From: Actinomycetes bacterium
Lineage (GTDB): Bacteria > Actinomycetota > Coriobacteriia > Coriobacteriales > JAEZZM01
Assembly: GCA_023418575.1 (NCBI GenBank)
Contig: JAEZZM010000004.1
Coordinates: 1-35,100, forward strand
Reading direction: 5' to 3'
DNA length: 35,100 nt
Under the pieces are notes generated by a model that saw only the letters and a program-made list of their open reading frames with translations, did not search any database and was not told the DNA's origin. Of the stretch, positions 15,739 through 23,775 are shown piece after piece. The translations under genes and the position numbers were made by a program. Every line of letters begins with the position of its first letter. Positions within the stretch are counted from its first letter, which is position 1.

Positions 15739-16700
15739 TCTTCAACCTTTACACAGGCATGATTTTTCAATTTCTTAAAAATTTCATTACTGCGGGTCTT
15801 AAGAAAATGCTCTGGTGAACTCCCTACAAAATCAATAAAGATCTGGCCACAAATATCATGCTTTTCAATAAATCTAATTATGGTCTTTACTGCCTCATTA
15901 TTGCAGCGCTCCTGTGCAGTGATAGCGGCACTGTCTCTACAGATGGTGGTATTAACATCAAAGCTCCAACAAGCGGCACTTCTATCAACAATTACCGTTC
16001 CACCGCCCTCTAGATACAGGGTTAGGGGCAATTCAGAATAAATATCTTTACCTCTGTTGCTGGTATGCATGCTATTTTCCTGCAGTTCTTTGGGCTTTTC
16101 TATCCAAATAATTTCTGGATGAGAACCCGCCCTAACTTCTCGCAATACATCCTCAACTCCATGCAAGAGTTCATCGAGCTGCTCGAGAATTGCTTGTGCG
16201 CTACCTTCTGGGCCACGGGCCTTAAGTTCTAAGATTTTCTCCCCAGGAATTTCATCAAGGCGCTTTTGAAACTCACGCTCTGCAAGCATTTGCAGGTAAG
16301 CTATGCGCTCTGGCGCTTCTAATTTGGGCCATCTCCATATAGTCTGACCGTGAATTTTGCTTGCAGCAACGCAGGTACCATCAAGATGAATTTTATTTAG
16401 TTCAGTTTCCATACAAATGCGCGTACTTGCGCGCGCAGCCTTATTATCTATGGCATAGGTCTTAGGGGTGAGAAGGACTCTTTGACCCTTAATAAAGCGT
16501 TTGCGCTGAGCTTCAGGTAGTGGCCTATACCTAGTAAAGAGCAAAGGTGAGCCCAAGAAAGGAATCACCTCACGCGGAGCTTCAATAAAAGCTGCAGCAA
16601 AGTCTTCGCGCTTATCGCGTACTATTCCCCTTACTAAAAAACTTCCAATTTCAGCTTGCATACTTGCGGGCATGCTAGCACCCGATAAGCGCACCGTCAT
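15696..16700 (-). CDS. Short RNase E/G-like ribonuclease lacking the zinc-link
   Basis: A 334-residue relative of RNase E/G. The N-terminal part is a degenerate S1-like region, still followed by VLLTPKTYAIDNKAARASTRI, which corresponds to the conserved KGxRxT segment. The catalytic DNase I-like core is clear: LYLEGGGTVIVDRSAACWSFDVNT (about residues 228-251) and QIFIDFVGSS hold the two metal-binding aspartates (SFDVN, IDF). The protein ends soon after (EEVLRFNVVLIARGH), so the CPxCxG zinc-link and everything behind it are absent; normal RNase G has about 480-500 residues. ATG 16700 has a perfect AGGAG 8 bases upstream. The location before rplU-rpmA-obg is the usual one for rng in Gram-positive genomes. 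It may process rRNA or mRNA ends; activity is inferred. Confidence 0.8.
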   Translation of the reverse strand: MTVRLSGASMPASMQAEIGSFLVRGIVRDKREDFAAAFIEAPREVIPFLGSPLLFTRYRPLPEAQRKRFIKGQRVLLTPKTYAIDNKAARASTRICMETELNKIHLDGTCVAASKIHGQTIWRWPKLEAPERIAYLQMLAEREFQKRLDEIPGEKILELKARGPEGSAQAILEQLDELLHGVEDVLREVRAGSHPEIIWIEKPKELQENSMHTSNRGKDIYSELPLTLYLEGGGTVIVDRSAACWSFDVNTTICRDSAAITAQERCNNEAVKTIIRFIEKHDICGQIFIDFVGSSPEHFLKTRSNEIFKKLKNHACVKVEEVLRFNVVLIARGH

Positions 16701-16704
16701 CTTA

Positions 16705-16776
16705 GATCTCCTGCTGCGTTTCTTCTAGTTGTGTTTCTTCTGCTTGAGATTCTTCTAGTTGCGTCTCTTCTAGTTA
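16705..16776 (-). repeat. 15-bp tandem repeat just after the DUF2344 stop codon
   Basis: About four and a half imperfect copies of a 15-base unit (minus-strand form CTAGAAGAAACGCAA) fill the gap between the DUF2344 gene and the RNase E/G gene. Read in the frame of the DUF2344 gene, beyond its TAA, they give four copies of the pentapeptide [L/A]EE[T/S]Q and then QEI before a second TAA at 16702-16704. The first stop falls exactly where the repeat has a CAA (Gln) codon. The last unit also supplies the AGGAG site for the next gene. Confidence 0.7.
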
Positions 16777-17490
16777 CATCTCTTCTTGCTTCCAATAGGC
16801 TCCGTCTTCCTCACGCTCAAAGGCAGTTAAGATCTCGCCTGAATCAGTCAACTTTGCCTGCCTTAGCTTAAAAATCTCTCGTTTGTCTTCTGATAAATTC
16901 AAGGCGTTCAAAAACGCATCAAGACGCAGGGCTCCTTTGCCCCTATTTAGAGTTCGTATGCTTAGGTGAATCTTATTTGAATCCTCGCTTAATTCTTGCT
17001 CGAAATAAGGCTTCCCAAAAAGCTTATCGCAAATACTTAGGCTCTTTTCTTTTCCTTTTTTGATGACGATAAGCTCATCAGCAGCTAAAAGAGCATCAAG
17101 TGATGCTTGGGCTTTTTGCAAGCTTGGTCCATAAAGATCTACTGAATACTCTGTAAGAACCAAAGAGCTATCAAGCGAGGCTTCCTTATTAGAAACATAA
17201 GCGCAGTGTTGTGGCATAAGATCTGCTGGGCAATTTTCTTGCAAGCGCCTCAAGCACTCTTTTGCAGGTATGTATTCCGTAAGGAAGAGATCAAAATACT
17301 CGTCATACGAATACATGCCCAAAGGTGTTGCAGCAGAATAAGCAATGCGCATGCGGGGCGAGAAGCCCTGGCTTATCGCAAAAGGCAATGCCGCTCTTCT
17401 AACTACCCGCTCCATGGTCTTTAATACTTCTAAATGCCCTAAATAACGCAGGCGTCCAATCTTTTGATACTGCACTCTAAGTCTAAACAT
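16774..17490 (-). CDS. DUF2344 / TIGR03936 family protein
   Basis: A 238-residue protein of the DUF2344 family, nearly always encoded after the TIGR03960 radical-SAM gene. Family features are the opening FRLRVQYQKIGRLRYLGHLE, then RRAALPFAISQGFSPRMRIAYSAATPLGMYSYDEYFDL in outline. The C-terminal half is less conserved and ends DGAYWKQEEM. Biochemical function is not established; a role in RNA/ribosome modification together with its partner is often supposed. An upstream in-frame start at 17559 is rejected: ATG 17490 overlaps the upstream stop by 8 bases and begins the conserved domain directly. The stop codon TAA (16774-16776) sits within a repetitive Glu/Gln coding tract, so about 23 C-terminal residues appear to have been cut off by a CAA-to-TAA change. 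Confidence 0.88.
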   Translation of the reverse strand: MFRLRVQYQKIGRLRYLGHLEVLKTMERVVRRAALPFAISQGFSPRMRIAYSAATPLGMYSYDEYFDLFLTEYIPAKECLRRLQENCPADLMPQHCAYVSNKEASLDSSLVLTEYSVDLYGPSLQKAQASLDALLAADELIVIKKGKEKSLSICDKLFGKPYFEQELSEDSNKIHLSIRTLNRGKGALRLDAFLNALNLSEDKREIFKLRQAKLTDSGEILTAFEREEDGAYWKQEEM

Positions 17491-19390
17491 GGCGCACTCC
17501 ACAGAGCTCATTATCAACCTTAAGGCCTGGACAAACACCACAGGCACTGCATTTATCAAAGGTGCAGTCTTCAGTAGTTTTTTCCTCCAAGGCTTTTTTA
17601 TATTCTCGCTTTAAGAAGGATTGAGAGATTCCCGCATCAATATGAGCCCAGGGCAGCGCATCATCAAGTTCTCGCTCGACACAGGCAGCTTTTACCAGGT
17701 CAAAGGATATGTCCTGCGCAGCTTGAATCCAAGAGTCATAAGAAAATTGCTCAGTCCATGCGTCAAACTTACAACCCAGCTCCCAGGCACGCAGTACCAA
17801 AGGAGCAAGTTCTCTACCACCACGTGAAAGCGCCGCTTCAAGATATGAAACATCTGCCTCATGGTAGGCTAGGCGTATGCCTTTATGGTTGCAAGCTTCT
17901 TTTAATAAGGCCTGCCTGCGTTTTATTTCCTCATGTGGCAGCTGCCCGCACCACTGAAAAGGAGTATGAGACTTTGGAACAAAAACCGCAACAGATACAG
18001 ATATTTGAATAGCAGAGCGTTTGGAAGCTTCACAAGCTTCACGAGCTATCTCATAGGCTTTGCGTGCCATCTGCCCAATGCCGATAATATCTTCGTCTGT
18101 CTCGGTAGGCAAGCCCATCATGAAATACAGCTTTAATTTGAGCCAACCTGCTTCAAAGGCATTTCTTACAGCATCCTCTAAGTTTTTCTCGCTAATATTT
18201 TTATTAATAACATCCCTCAGGCGCTGAGTACCTGCCTCCGGAGCAAAGGTTAGGCCTCCCTTTTTTGCTCCCGCAACAAGCGAAGCCATCTCCACACCAA
18301 AACTATCTAAACGCTGTGATGGTATTGAAACGCGTGTTGCCTTTTCTTTAATTTGTGATGAAAGACGGCGCAAAACATCTGCTAGCTGGGAGTGGTCTGT
18401 TGTAGATAGAGAAGTGAGAGAAACCTCATCATATCCTGTGCAGGCAAGACCCTCTAAGACTGTAGAAACTATCTGGTCTTGGGGACGCTCTCGGACTGGC
18501 CGATAAATCATACCCGCTTGACAGAATCTGCAGGCACGTGCACAACCTCTTAAAACTTCAATAGAAAGGCGATTATGCACAGTCTCCTGAAAAGGAACAA
18601 TTGAGGTGGTAAAGGCCTTTGTCTTCCAAAACTCCTTAACCACGCGCTTGGTAATCTTTGCGGGGGCCTCAGGACAAATGGGACGAATATAGGCAGGAAC
18701 TCCTGTTTTATCGACATAATCTTTGCGTTGATCAAGAGGAATTTCTTCATAGAGCGAAGGAACATATATACCCTCTATCTGAGCAAAGCGCTTGAGTGTC
18801 TCATATCGTGATAAGCCCTCTTTTTTTGCTTGCATATGAGCTTCACAGAGCTCAATCATAACCTCTTCTCCCTCACCAATGACCAAGGCGTCATAAAAAG
18901 GGGCCATAGGCTCGGGATTAAAGACGGATGGCCCACCACCCACTATAAAGGGATCATGCTCTTCCCTATCTTGAGAGAAAAGGGCGATTCCACTTAAATC
19001 AATAATCTCAAGTATATTGGTAAAGGCCATTTCATGAGGAAGCTGAATGCCAACCATGTCAAAGGCATATAAGGGATTACAGGACTCAAGAGCAAAAAGA
19101 GGAAGATCACGCTCTCTCATTTTGGCAATCATATCTACCCAAGGTAGATATGAGCGCTCACAGGCAATTTTTGGATGATCATTTAAAACTGCATATAAAA
19201 TAGACAGACCTTGATTAGCCTGACCCACCTCGTATACATCAGGATAGGTAAGACAAACTCGGTATTCTGCCTGCTCCTTTGTTATGGATCCCCACTCATG
19301 ATTGATATAACGAGAAGGCCGCTCTACCTGCATCAAAAGCGCTTCTATTTGGGGAAATAAATCTTCATGCGCAGCAAATTTACGCTTCAT
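17483..19390 (-). CDS. TIGR03960-family radical SAM protein with B12-binding-like N-terminal domain
   Basis: A 635-residue radical SAM protein. The N-terminal 200 residues match the family's cobalamin-binding-like domain (YRVCLTYPDVYEVGQANQGLS, DMVGIQLPHEMAFTNIL, FIVGGGPSVFNPEPMAPFYD, VIGEGEEV). The radical SAM core begins at LSIEVLRGCARACRFCQAG, with the CxxxCxxC cysteines that hold the 4Fe-4S cluster (about residues 280-290). GGLTFAPEAGTQRLRDVINK and KLYFMMGLPTETDEDI follow. The C terminus has a second cysteine cluster, CTFDKCSACGVCPGL, suggesting another metal or iron-sulfur site. The reaction is unknown; the family is usually paired with DUF2344 and rng. ATG 19390 has AAGAGG close upstream. 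Confidence 0.9.
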   Translation of the reverse strand: MKRKFAAHEDLFPQIEALLMQVERPSRYINHEWGSITKEQAEYRVCLTYPDVYEVGQANQGLSILYAVLNDHPKIACERSYLPWVDMIAKMRERDLPLFALESCNPLYAFDMVGIQLPHEMAFTNILEIIDLSGIALFSQDREEHDPFIVGGGPSVFNPEPMAPFYDALVIGEGEEVMIELCEAHMQAKKEGLSRYETLKRFAQIEGIYVPSLYEEIPLDQRKDYVDKTGVPAYIRPICPEAPAKITKRVVKEFWKTKAFTTSIVPFQETVHNRLSIEVLRGCARACRFCQAGMIYRPVRERPQDQIVSTVLEGLACTGYDEVSLTSLSTTDHSQLADVLRRLSSQIKEKATRVSIPSQRLDSFGVEMASLVAGAKKGGLTFAPEAGTQRLRDVINKNISEKNLEDAVRNAFEAGWLKLKLYFMMGLPTETDEDIIGIGQMARKAYEIAREACEASKRSAIQISVSVAVFVPKSHTPFQWCGQLPHEEIKRRQALLKEACNHKGIRLAYHEADVSYLEAALSRGGRELAPLVLRAWELGCKFDAWTEQFSYDSWIQAAQDISFDLVKAACVERELDDALPWAHIDAGISQSFLKREYKKALEEKTTEDCTFDKCSACGVCPGLKVDNELCGVRHV

Positions 19391-19443
19391 AAACCTCTTG
19401 TAATCCTATCTAGTTTTAGTCATCCACTCTCAAGGCTTAAATT

Positions 19444-20370
19444 CTATTGAGTCTTCTTTGCAGAAGTAAATTTATCACGTGAGCTTTGCACTGCTTTTTG
19501 AATAAGTTCAGAAGAAGAATCCTTAAGTTTTTTAGCAAGGCTTCCAGCAGATCCCCCTTCTTCAAAATACTCAATGACAAGCTTACCCATGGCTATGGTA
19601 GCGCTATATCCAATTGCCGCTTTAAGCGCCCAACCTAGTGCCGGGACAAAGGTCAAAGCCTGGCGTGCAATAGTTCTAAATGCAAAGGCAGACGCTAAAA
19701 CTCCCAAGAGTTCCTTTATTCTTGCTGCACCCAATTCTTGCCCGTATGCTGCTGCAATTTGTAAAACCATCTTGGCCTGATTTGCTGTCATTACCGGCAT
19801 ATCTGCGCCAGGAATTATAACAATACCACCCACAAGTGCATTCTGCTTTGCTGTATCAGCAACGATTTTATTAGCCAAAACGCGACGTACGAAAGGAAAA
19901 TTATACGCAAAAGCAAGCTCTTTATCTGAGTTATGATCAAGGATCCACCTTGCAAGCTTTTCTTGCATCTGAACAGGACCTGTAGCCCAAAGAAAATCTT
20001 CAGCTGCAGCAAAAGGAGCGAGCTTTAAGAGTCTATGGGCCTTAGCCTCATCTATACTTAAGACACAGGCAGGAAGCTGTGCTTTTTTAAAAAGAGCATA
20101 AAGAAGCGCTGCCTCATCACCATCTGCAGAAACTATTACAGCGCAGTCACTTTGCGTATTAATGAGGCAATCTTGTGCCTGCCTAAACTTTTCAACATGA
20201 ATAAGTCCACTGCCTGTCTGGGGACTTAAATGCTCTTTAAGAACATCAAGAAGCTGAGGATCTGCCCCCTCTTCAACGAAAATTGCTATGCGGATAAGCT
20301 CACGCTTTTGCTTATCGGCATCTTTTCCAAAGCTAAAAACATCTTTAATATTTCCAATAGGTACTCCCAT
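19444..20370 (-). CDS. DUF697 domain protein, membrane-associated
   Basis: A 308-residue protein. The N-terminal half (about 1-140) is soluble and mixed alpha/beta, with no recognised motif. The C-terminal half carries the DUF697 signature KIVADTAKQNALVGGIVIIPGADMPVMTANQAKMVLQIAAAYG in outline (about 168-211). Two hydrophobic helical stretches follow (LLGVLASAFAFRTIARQAL and FVPALGWALKAAIGYSATIAMGKLV), which could enter the membrane. DUF697 domains occur in YcjF-like proteins and next to Era-like GTPases, but no GTPase motif is present here, and function is unknown. ATG 20370 follows an AGGGGGG site. It lies 71 bases after rodA, so it is probably in the same transcription unit or has its own weak promoter in that gap. 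Confidence 0.8.
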   Translation of the reverse strand: MGVPIGNIKDVFSFGKDADKQKRELIRIAIFVEEGADPQLLDVLKEHLSPQTGSGLIHVEKFRQAQDCLINTQSDCAVIVSADGDEAALLYALFKKAQLPACVLSIDEAKAHRLLKLAPFAAAEDFLWATGPVQMQEKLARWILDHNSDKELAFAYNFPFVRRVLANKIVADTAKQNALVGGIVIIPGADMPVMTANQAKMVLQIAAAYGQELGAARIKELLGVLASAFAFRTIARQALTFVPALGWALKAAIGYSATIAMGKLVIEYFEEGGSAGSLAKKLKDSSSELIQKAVQSSRDKFTSAKKTQ

Positions 20371-20441
20371 ATACCCCCCTATCGTAAGCGTGATACTACT
20401 ATTCTTGTAACCAATTCATGTTCAATTTAGCCTTTTTACTG

Positions 20442-21665
20442 CTAGGCAGCCTTTTGTCTGGCGTGACGCCAGAGCGACATAACTATGCCAACCGAGCAAA
20501 GCTGCGCCAGCATAGATGAAGATCCAAAGCTAATAAAGGGCAGAGGGATGCCCGTGATAGGCATAATGCCTATACACATGCCAATATTTTGCAAGACCTG
20601 AAAAATCCACATGCTTACAATGCCAATAATTACAAGCTTTGAAAAAAGATCAGGGAGCTGTAAGGCTATGTGCACGGCCGAGGCAATAAGGCAAGCAAAG
20701 AGCACTAACAAAACTAGCGCTCCAGCAAAGCCAAAAGTTTCTGCCAACAAAGCAAAGACAAAATCTGTGTGGGCCTCAGGTAAAAAACCATCTGTGGACT
20801 GGGTGGTAGAACCAATACCCTTACCTAAAAAGCCACCTGAGCCTACTGCAATTTTAGATTGCTGTAGGTTATAACCCACTCCCCCAGGGTCAATATCTGG
20901 ATTAAGGAAAACCGTAAGGCGCGCCATCTGATAATCTTTTAAGAGCGAGTGCTTATCGCCCCAACGCGCATCAATAAGCGGATCTGTTATAAGCACAAGG
21001 GCTACCAGTGCAATTATAAGAGCTATTGTAATAAGCACCCATCTTGATTTAGCACCCGCCAAACTAATAATAAGAGCTCCTGAGACCAGAATAATAAGAC
21101 CAGTTCCCAAATCGGGTTGAGCCAAAATTAAGATAAAGGGGACAGCCAAAATAGCGCAAACCTTAATATAATCTTTAGGCTTATCAATCTTACCGTTATA
21201 TTGTGCACAAAGTGAAGCAACAAGAAGTATGGTTACAAGTTTTGCAAGCTCGGAAGGCTGAAATCTAAGGTGAATAAAGGGAATTTGAATCCAACCATTA
21301 ATACCTTTTGCATGATAACCCAAGCCTGGTACAAGAGGCATGAGAATCAAAAGCACATCAATAATAAGCAGCACTGTGGTTAGATGTGAGAGCTTTCGTA
21401 GATCATAAGCCCAACAACAACTTGCAGCAATTAAACCCAAGCACATGCCAAAGGCCTGACGTAAAAGTGAGGCCTCAGGAATGGATAGGCTCGCTGTGTA
21501 GATTACCAACAAGCCATAAGCTAAGAGTGCAAGACAAGATATAAGTAAAGGAACGTGAAGATCTTTAAGCTGGGAAAAGAGATCTAAAGCCCTAGACTTA
21601 AAGGCTCCTTTTCCAGCTGTCAGCTCTCCAGTAGCATGTGTATCTTGTTTGGCAAACAATTTCAT
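20442..21665 (-). CDS. rodA: Cell-elongation peptidoglycan glycosyltransferase RodA (SEDS family)
   Basis: A 407-residue SEDS protein with about ten membrane segments. It polymerises lipid II into glycan strands at the elongation machinery. Signatures are INGWIQIPFIHLRFQPSELAK in outline, LAQPDLGTGLIIL, the extracellular loop QSKIAVGSGGFLGKG with PEAHTDFVFALLAETFGF, and the last segment GIPLPFISFGSSSMLAQL. A TTG start at 21704 would extend it by 13 residues. ATG 21665 is chosen because it has AGGA 7 bases upstream. The first 40 residues are a charged cytoplasmic segment. The gene follows pbp2, its cognate transpeptidase, 58 bases later; in that gap lies a 16-bp tandem duplication. Confidence 0.95.
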   Translation of the reverse strand: MKLFAKQDTHATGELTAGKGAFKSRALDLFSQLKDLHVPLLISCLALLAYGLLVIYTASLSIPEASLLRQAFGMCLGLIAASCCWAYDLRKLSHLTTVLLIIDVLLILMPLVPGLGYHAKGINGWIQIPFIHLRFQPSELAKLVTILLVASLCAQYNGKIDKPKDYIKVCAILAVPFILILAQPDLGTGLIILVSGALIISLAGAKSRWVLITIALIIALVALVLITDPLIDARWGDKHSLLKDYQMARLTVFLNPDIDPGGVGYNLQQSKIAVGSGGFLGKGIGSTTQSTDGFLPEAHTDFVFALLAETFGFAGALVLLVLFACLIASAVHIALQLPDLFSKLVIIGIVSMWIFQVLQNIGMCIGIMPITGIPLPFISFGSSSMLAQLCSVGIVMSLWRHARQKAA

Positions 21666-21706
21666 AAGCAATTCCTGTAGCGCAGATCTAAACCATTGGC
21701 GCAAAA

Positions 21707-21738
21707 ATTAGCGGGTTCTATCATTAGCGGGTTCTATC
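21707..21738 (-). repeat. 16-bp tandem duplication across the pbp2 stop codon
   Basis: Two exact, adjacent copies of a 16-base unit (plus strand ATTAGCGGGTTCTATC, 21707-21722 and 21723-21738). The upstream copy in the reading direction encodes the last four residues DRTR and the stop of PBP2; the second is a noncoding duplicate. It looks like a recent slippage or duplication event that leaves the protein unchanged. Confidence 0.85.
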
Positions 21739-23775
21739 TTCTTTTACCTGAATTTCAGGCATAGGCTCCCCATAGATATCTCCAAAAATTTGTCGTACTG
21801 CAGGCGCTGCAGCCGTACCACCGCCTCCACCTTGTTCAACAATCAAGACACAGGCATACTCTGGATCTTCAAAGGGGCCATAGCCCACAAACCAAGCATA
21901 ATCTCCTTTACCTGCAACCTCAGCAGTACCAGTTTTACCTGCAAGTGGAGTTTTCATTGATCGATAGTAGATTCTAATGGAGGACTCTGCAACTACCCCC
22001 CTAAGTCCTGAGAGTATTAAGTCTAAATACTCTGGATTGCAGTCTATCCGATCAGAAAACACGCTTTCAGCTTCTAAAACCACCTCTGATGAGTTTTGCG
22101 ATAAGACCTTATCGAGCAAACGTGGAACTGGTACAGCTCCGCCATTAGCAAGACCACAGTAAGACCTTAAAACCTGCAAGGGAGTAACCAAAACGTCTCC
22201 CTGTCCAATAACCATGTTAACAGTATCACCCGGCACCCAGCGTCTATCTTGTTCTGCAGCCTTTGTAAAATAATTATACTTCCACTCTACATCAGGTATT
22301 CTACCAGCAGCTTCTCCAGGAAGATCTACCCCTGTTTTAGAGCCCAAACCCCATGAGCGATAGGTTTCTTGTAAGGCTTCGGGCTTATCGGAATTAACAA
22401 AAGCTTTACCTATTTCATAAAAGACGGTATCGCAGGAGTTCACAATACCTTGACGTATATTTTGTGGTCCATGTCCACTATGAAGCCAACACCACTTGGC
22501 CCACTTCTCTCCAAAGCCTTTCCAGCGCCCCGTGCACATATAACTTGACTCAGGAGTAGAAATACCATTATCAAGGGCACATAAGGCAGAAAAAGGCTTG
22601 ATGGTAGATGCCATAGGATATTGGCCTGCTATAACTCTATTTGCCAAAGGATTATGAGAGTCTTCTGAGGTAAGATTTTCCCAGGTTTCAGAACCAATAC
22701 CCCCAACAAAGAGCATAGGATCAAAGCTGGGATAGCTTGCCATAGCTAAAACCTTACCTGTTTTAACCTCCATAATGGCAGCCGCCCCAGCATGAGCATT
22801 TTTTCTACCAGTATCTTGGGCAATTTTTATTGCCTCGGCTAGATATTTTTCACAAATCTCTTGAAACTTAATATCTATGGTAAGCTGAATGTCATTACCG
22901 GGAATTGCAGGAATATCCTCGACGTAGTTAACCACCTGACCATGCGCGTCCACTTGAACAATATGAGAACCAGGTATTCCTTGTAAGACCTGTTCATACT
23001 GGTACTCAATACCGGTCTTACCCACCACATCGCCCATTTCATAGACAATGCGAGGATCCTCTTCTTCCTTGTTTCGCTTAAGCTCCTCTTGAGAAATGGT
23101 GCCTGTATAACCTAAAAGATGTGCAGCAAGTTTTCCATGTGGATACGCACGTACCGAGCGTGACTCAATAGAAATATGCTCAAACTGATTGGGATGCTCA
23201 ACAATATAGGCCACGCTTGACATAGGAACATCTAAAGCTACTAAACGCTTAGCTGAGGCCCCTTGAGACTCATCTTGAATATTTCTGCGCACCACTTCAT
23301 AGGGCATACCCAACACATTGGCTAGACGCTTTATAAGCAAACTATCCCTTAAAGCTTCTCGCTCTGCCAAGACGGCAAGCGCTGCCCTGTTAGAAACAAT
23401 GATCTCACCATTTCTATCTAAGATTCTGCCACGCGGCGCCTTTGTGGGAATCTGTCTAGTTCTATTGTTTTCAGCAAGTTGTTCATATTCTTGCTTTCCC
23501 AATATTTGCATGGACCAGAGCTTTAAGGCTAATGCCGATAAAACCCCAGCGCACACTAGTCCCAAAGCTTTAAGTCTTGTCTGGACTGAATAGGTAGAAG
23601 CAGCTTGATCTTCTTCACTATAGGCTTCTGCATTGGCAGCAGCTTGCGAAGCAGCCTTTGAACTAAATTGAGCTTTTGGGTCTTTAAGATATCTAAGAAG
23701 CGAATATATTAGAAGAACAGCTCCAAATATTCCGCCAACAATCAATAAAAAGCCCAGTACTGATCGCATACTCAT
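21724..23775 (-). CDS. mrdA: Penicillin-binding protein 2 (class B transpeptidase for elongation)
   Basis: A 683-residue class B PBP that cross-links peptidoglycan with RodA. Catalytic motifs are SxxK in YPMASTIKPFSAL, SxN in the form VNSCDTVFYEIG (usual for PBP2), and KTG in AGKTGTAEV. The dimerisation domain has TRQIPTKAPRGRILDRNGEIIVSN. Unusually there are two N-terminal hydrophobic segments, at about residues 5-28 and 71-88, instead of one. The loop between them is rich in Ala, Ser, Glu and Gln and flanked by Arg/Lys. By the positive-inside rule the N terminus would be outside, the loop inside and the enzyme domain outside. ATG 23775 overlaps the mreD stop as ATGA. A strand-slippage duplication lies at the 3' end. 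Confidence 0.95.
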   Translation of the reverse strand: MSMRSVLGFLLIVGGIFGAVLLIYSLLRYLKDPKAQFSSKAASQAAANAEAYSEEDQAASTYSVQTRLKALGLVCAGVLSALALKLWSMQILGKQEYEQLAENNRTRQIPTKAPRGRILDRNGEIIVSNRAALAVLAEREALRDSLLIKRLANVLGMPYEVVRRNIQDESQGASAKRLVALDVPMSSVAYIVEHPNQFEHISIESRSVRAYPHGKLAAHLLGYTGTISQEELKRNKEEEDPRIVYEMGDVVGKTGIEYQYEQVLQGIPGSHIVQVDAHGQVVNYVEDIPAIPGNDIQLTIDIKFQEICEKYLAEAIKIAQDTGRKNAHAGAAAIMEVKTGKVLAMASYPSFDPMLFVGGIGSETWENLTSEDSHNPLANRVIAGQYPMASTIKPFSALCALDNGISTPESSYMCTGRWKGFGEKWAKWCWLHSGHGPQNIRQGIVNSCDTVFYEIGKAFVNSDKPEALQETYRSWGLGSKTGVDLPGEAAGRIPDVEWKYNYFTKAAEQDRRWVPGDTVNMVIGQGDVLVTPLQVLRSYCGLANGGAVPVPRLLDKVLSQNSSEVVLEAESVFSDRIDCNPEYLDLILSGLRGVVAESSIRIYYRSMKTPLAGKTGTAEVAGKGDYAWFVGYGPFEDPEYACVLIVEQGGGGGTAAAPAVRQIFGDIYGEPMPEIQVKEDRTR

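Noticed and set aside
21666..21704. Longer RodA starting at TTG 21704.
   Set aside because: ATG 21665 has a good AGGA site at normal distance, and the extra 13 residues overlap the ribosome-binding region.
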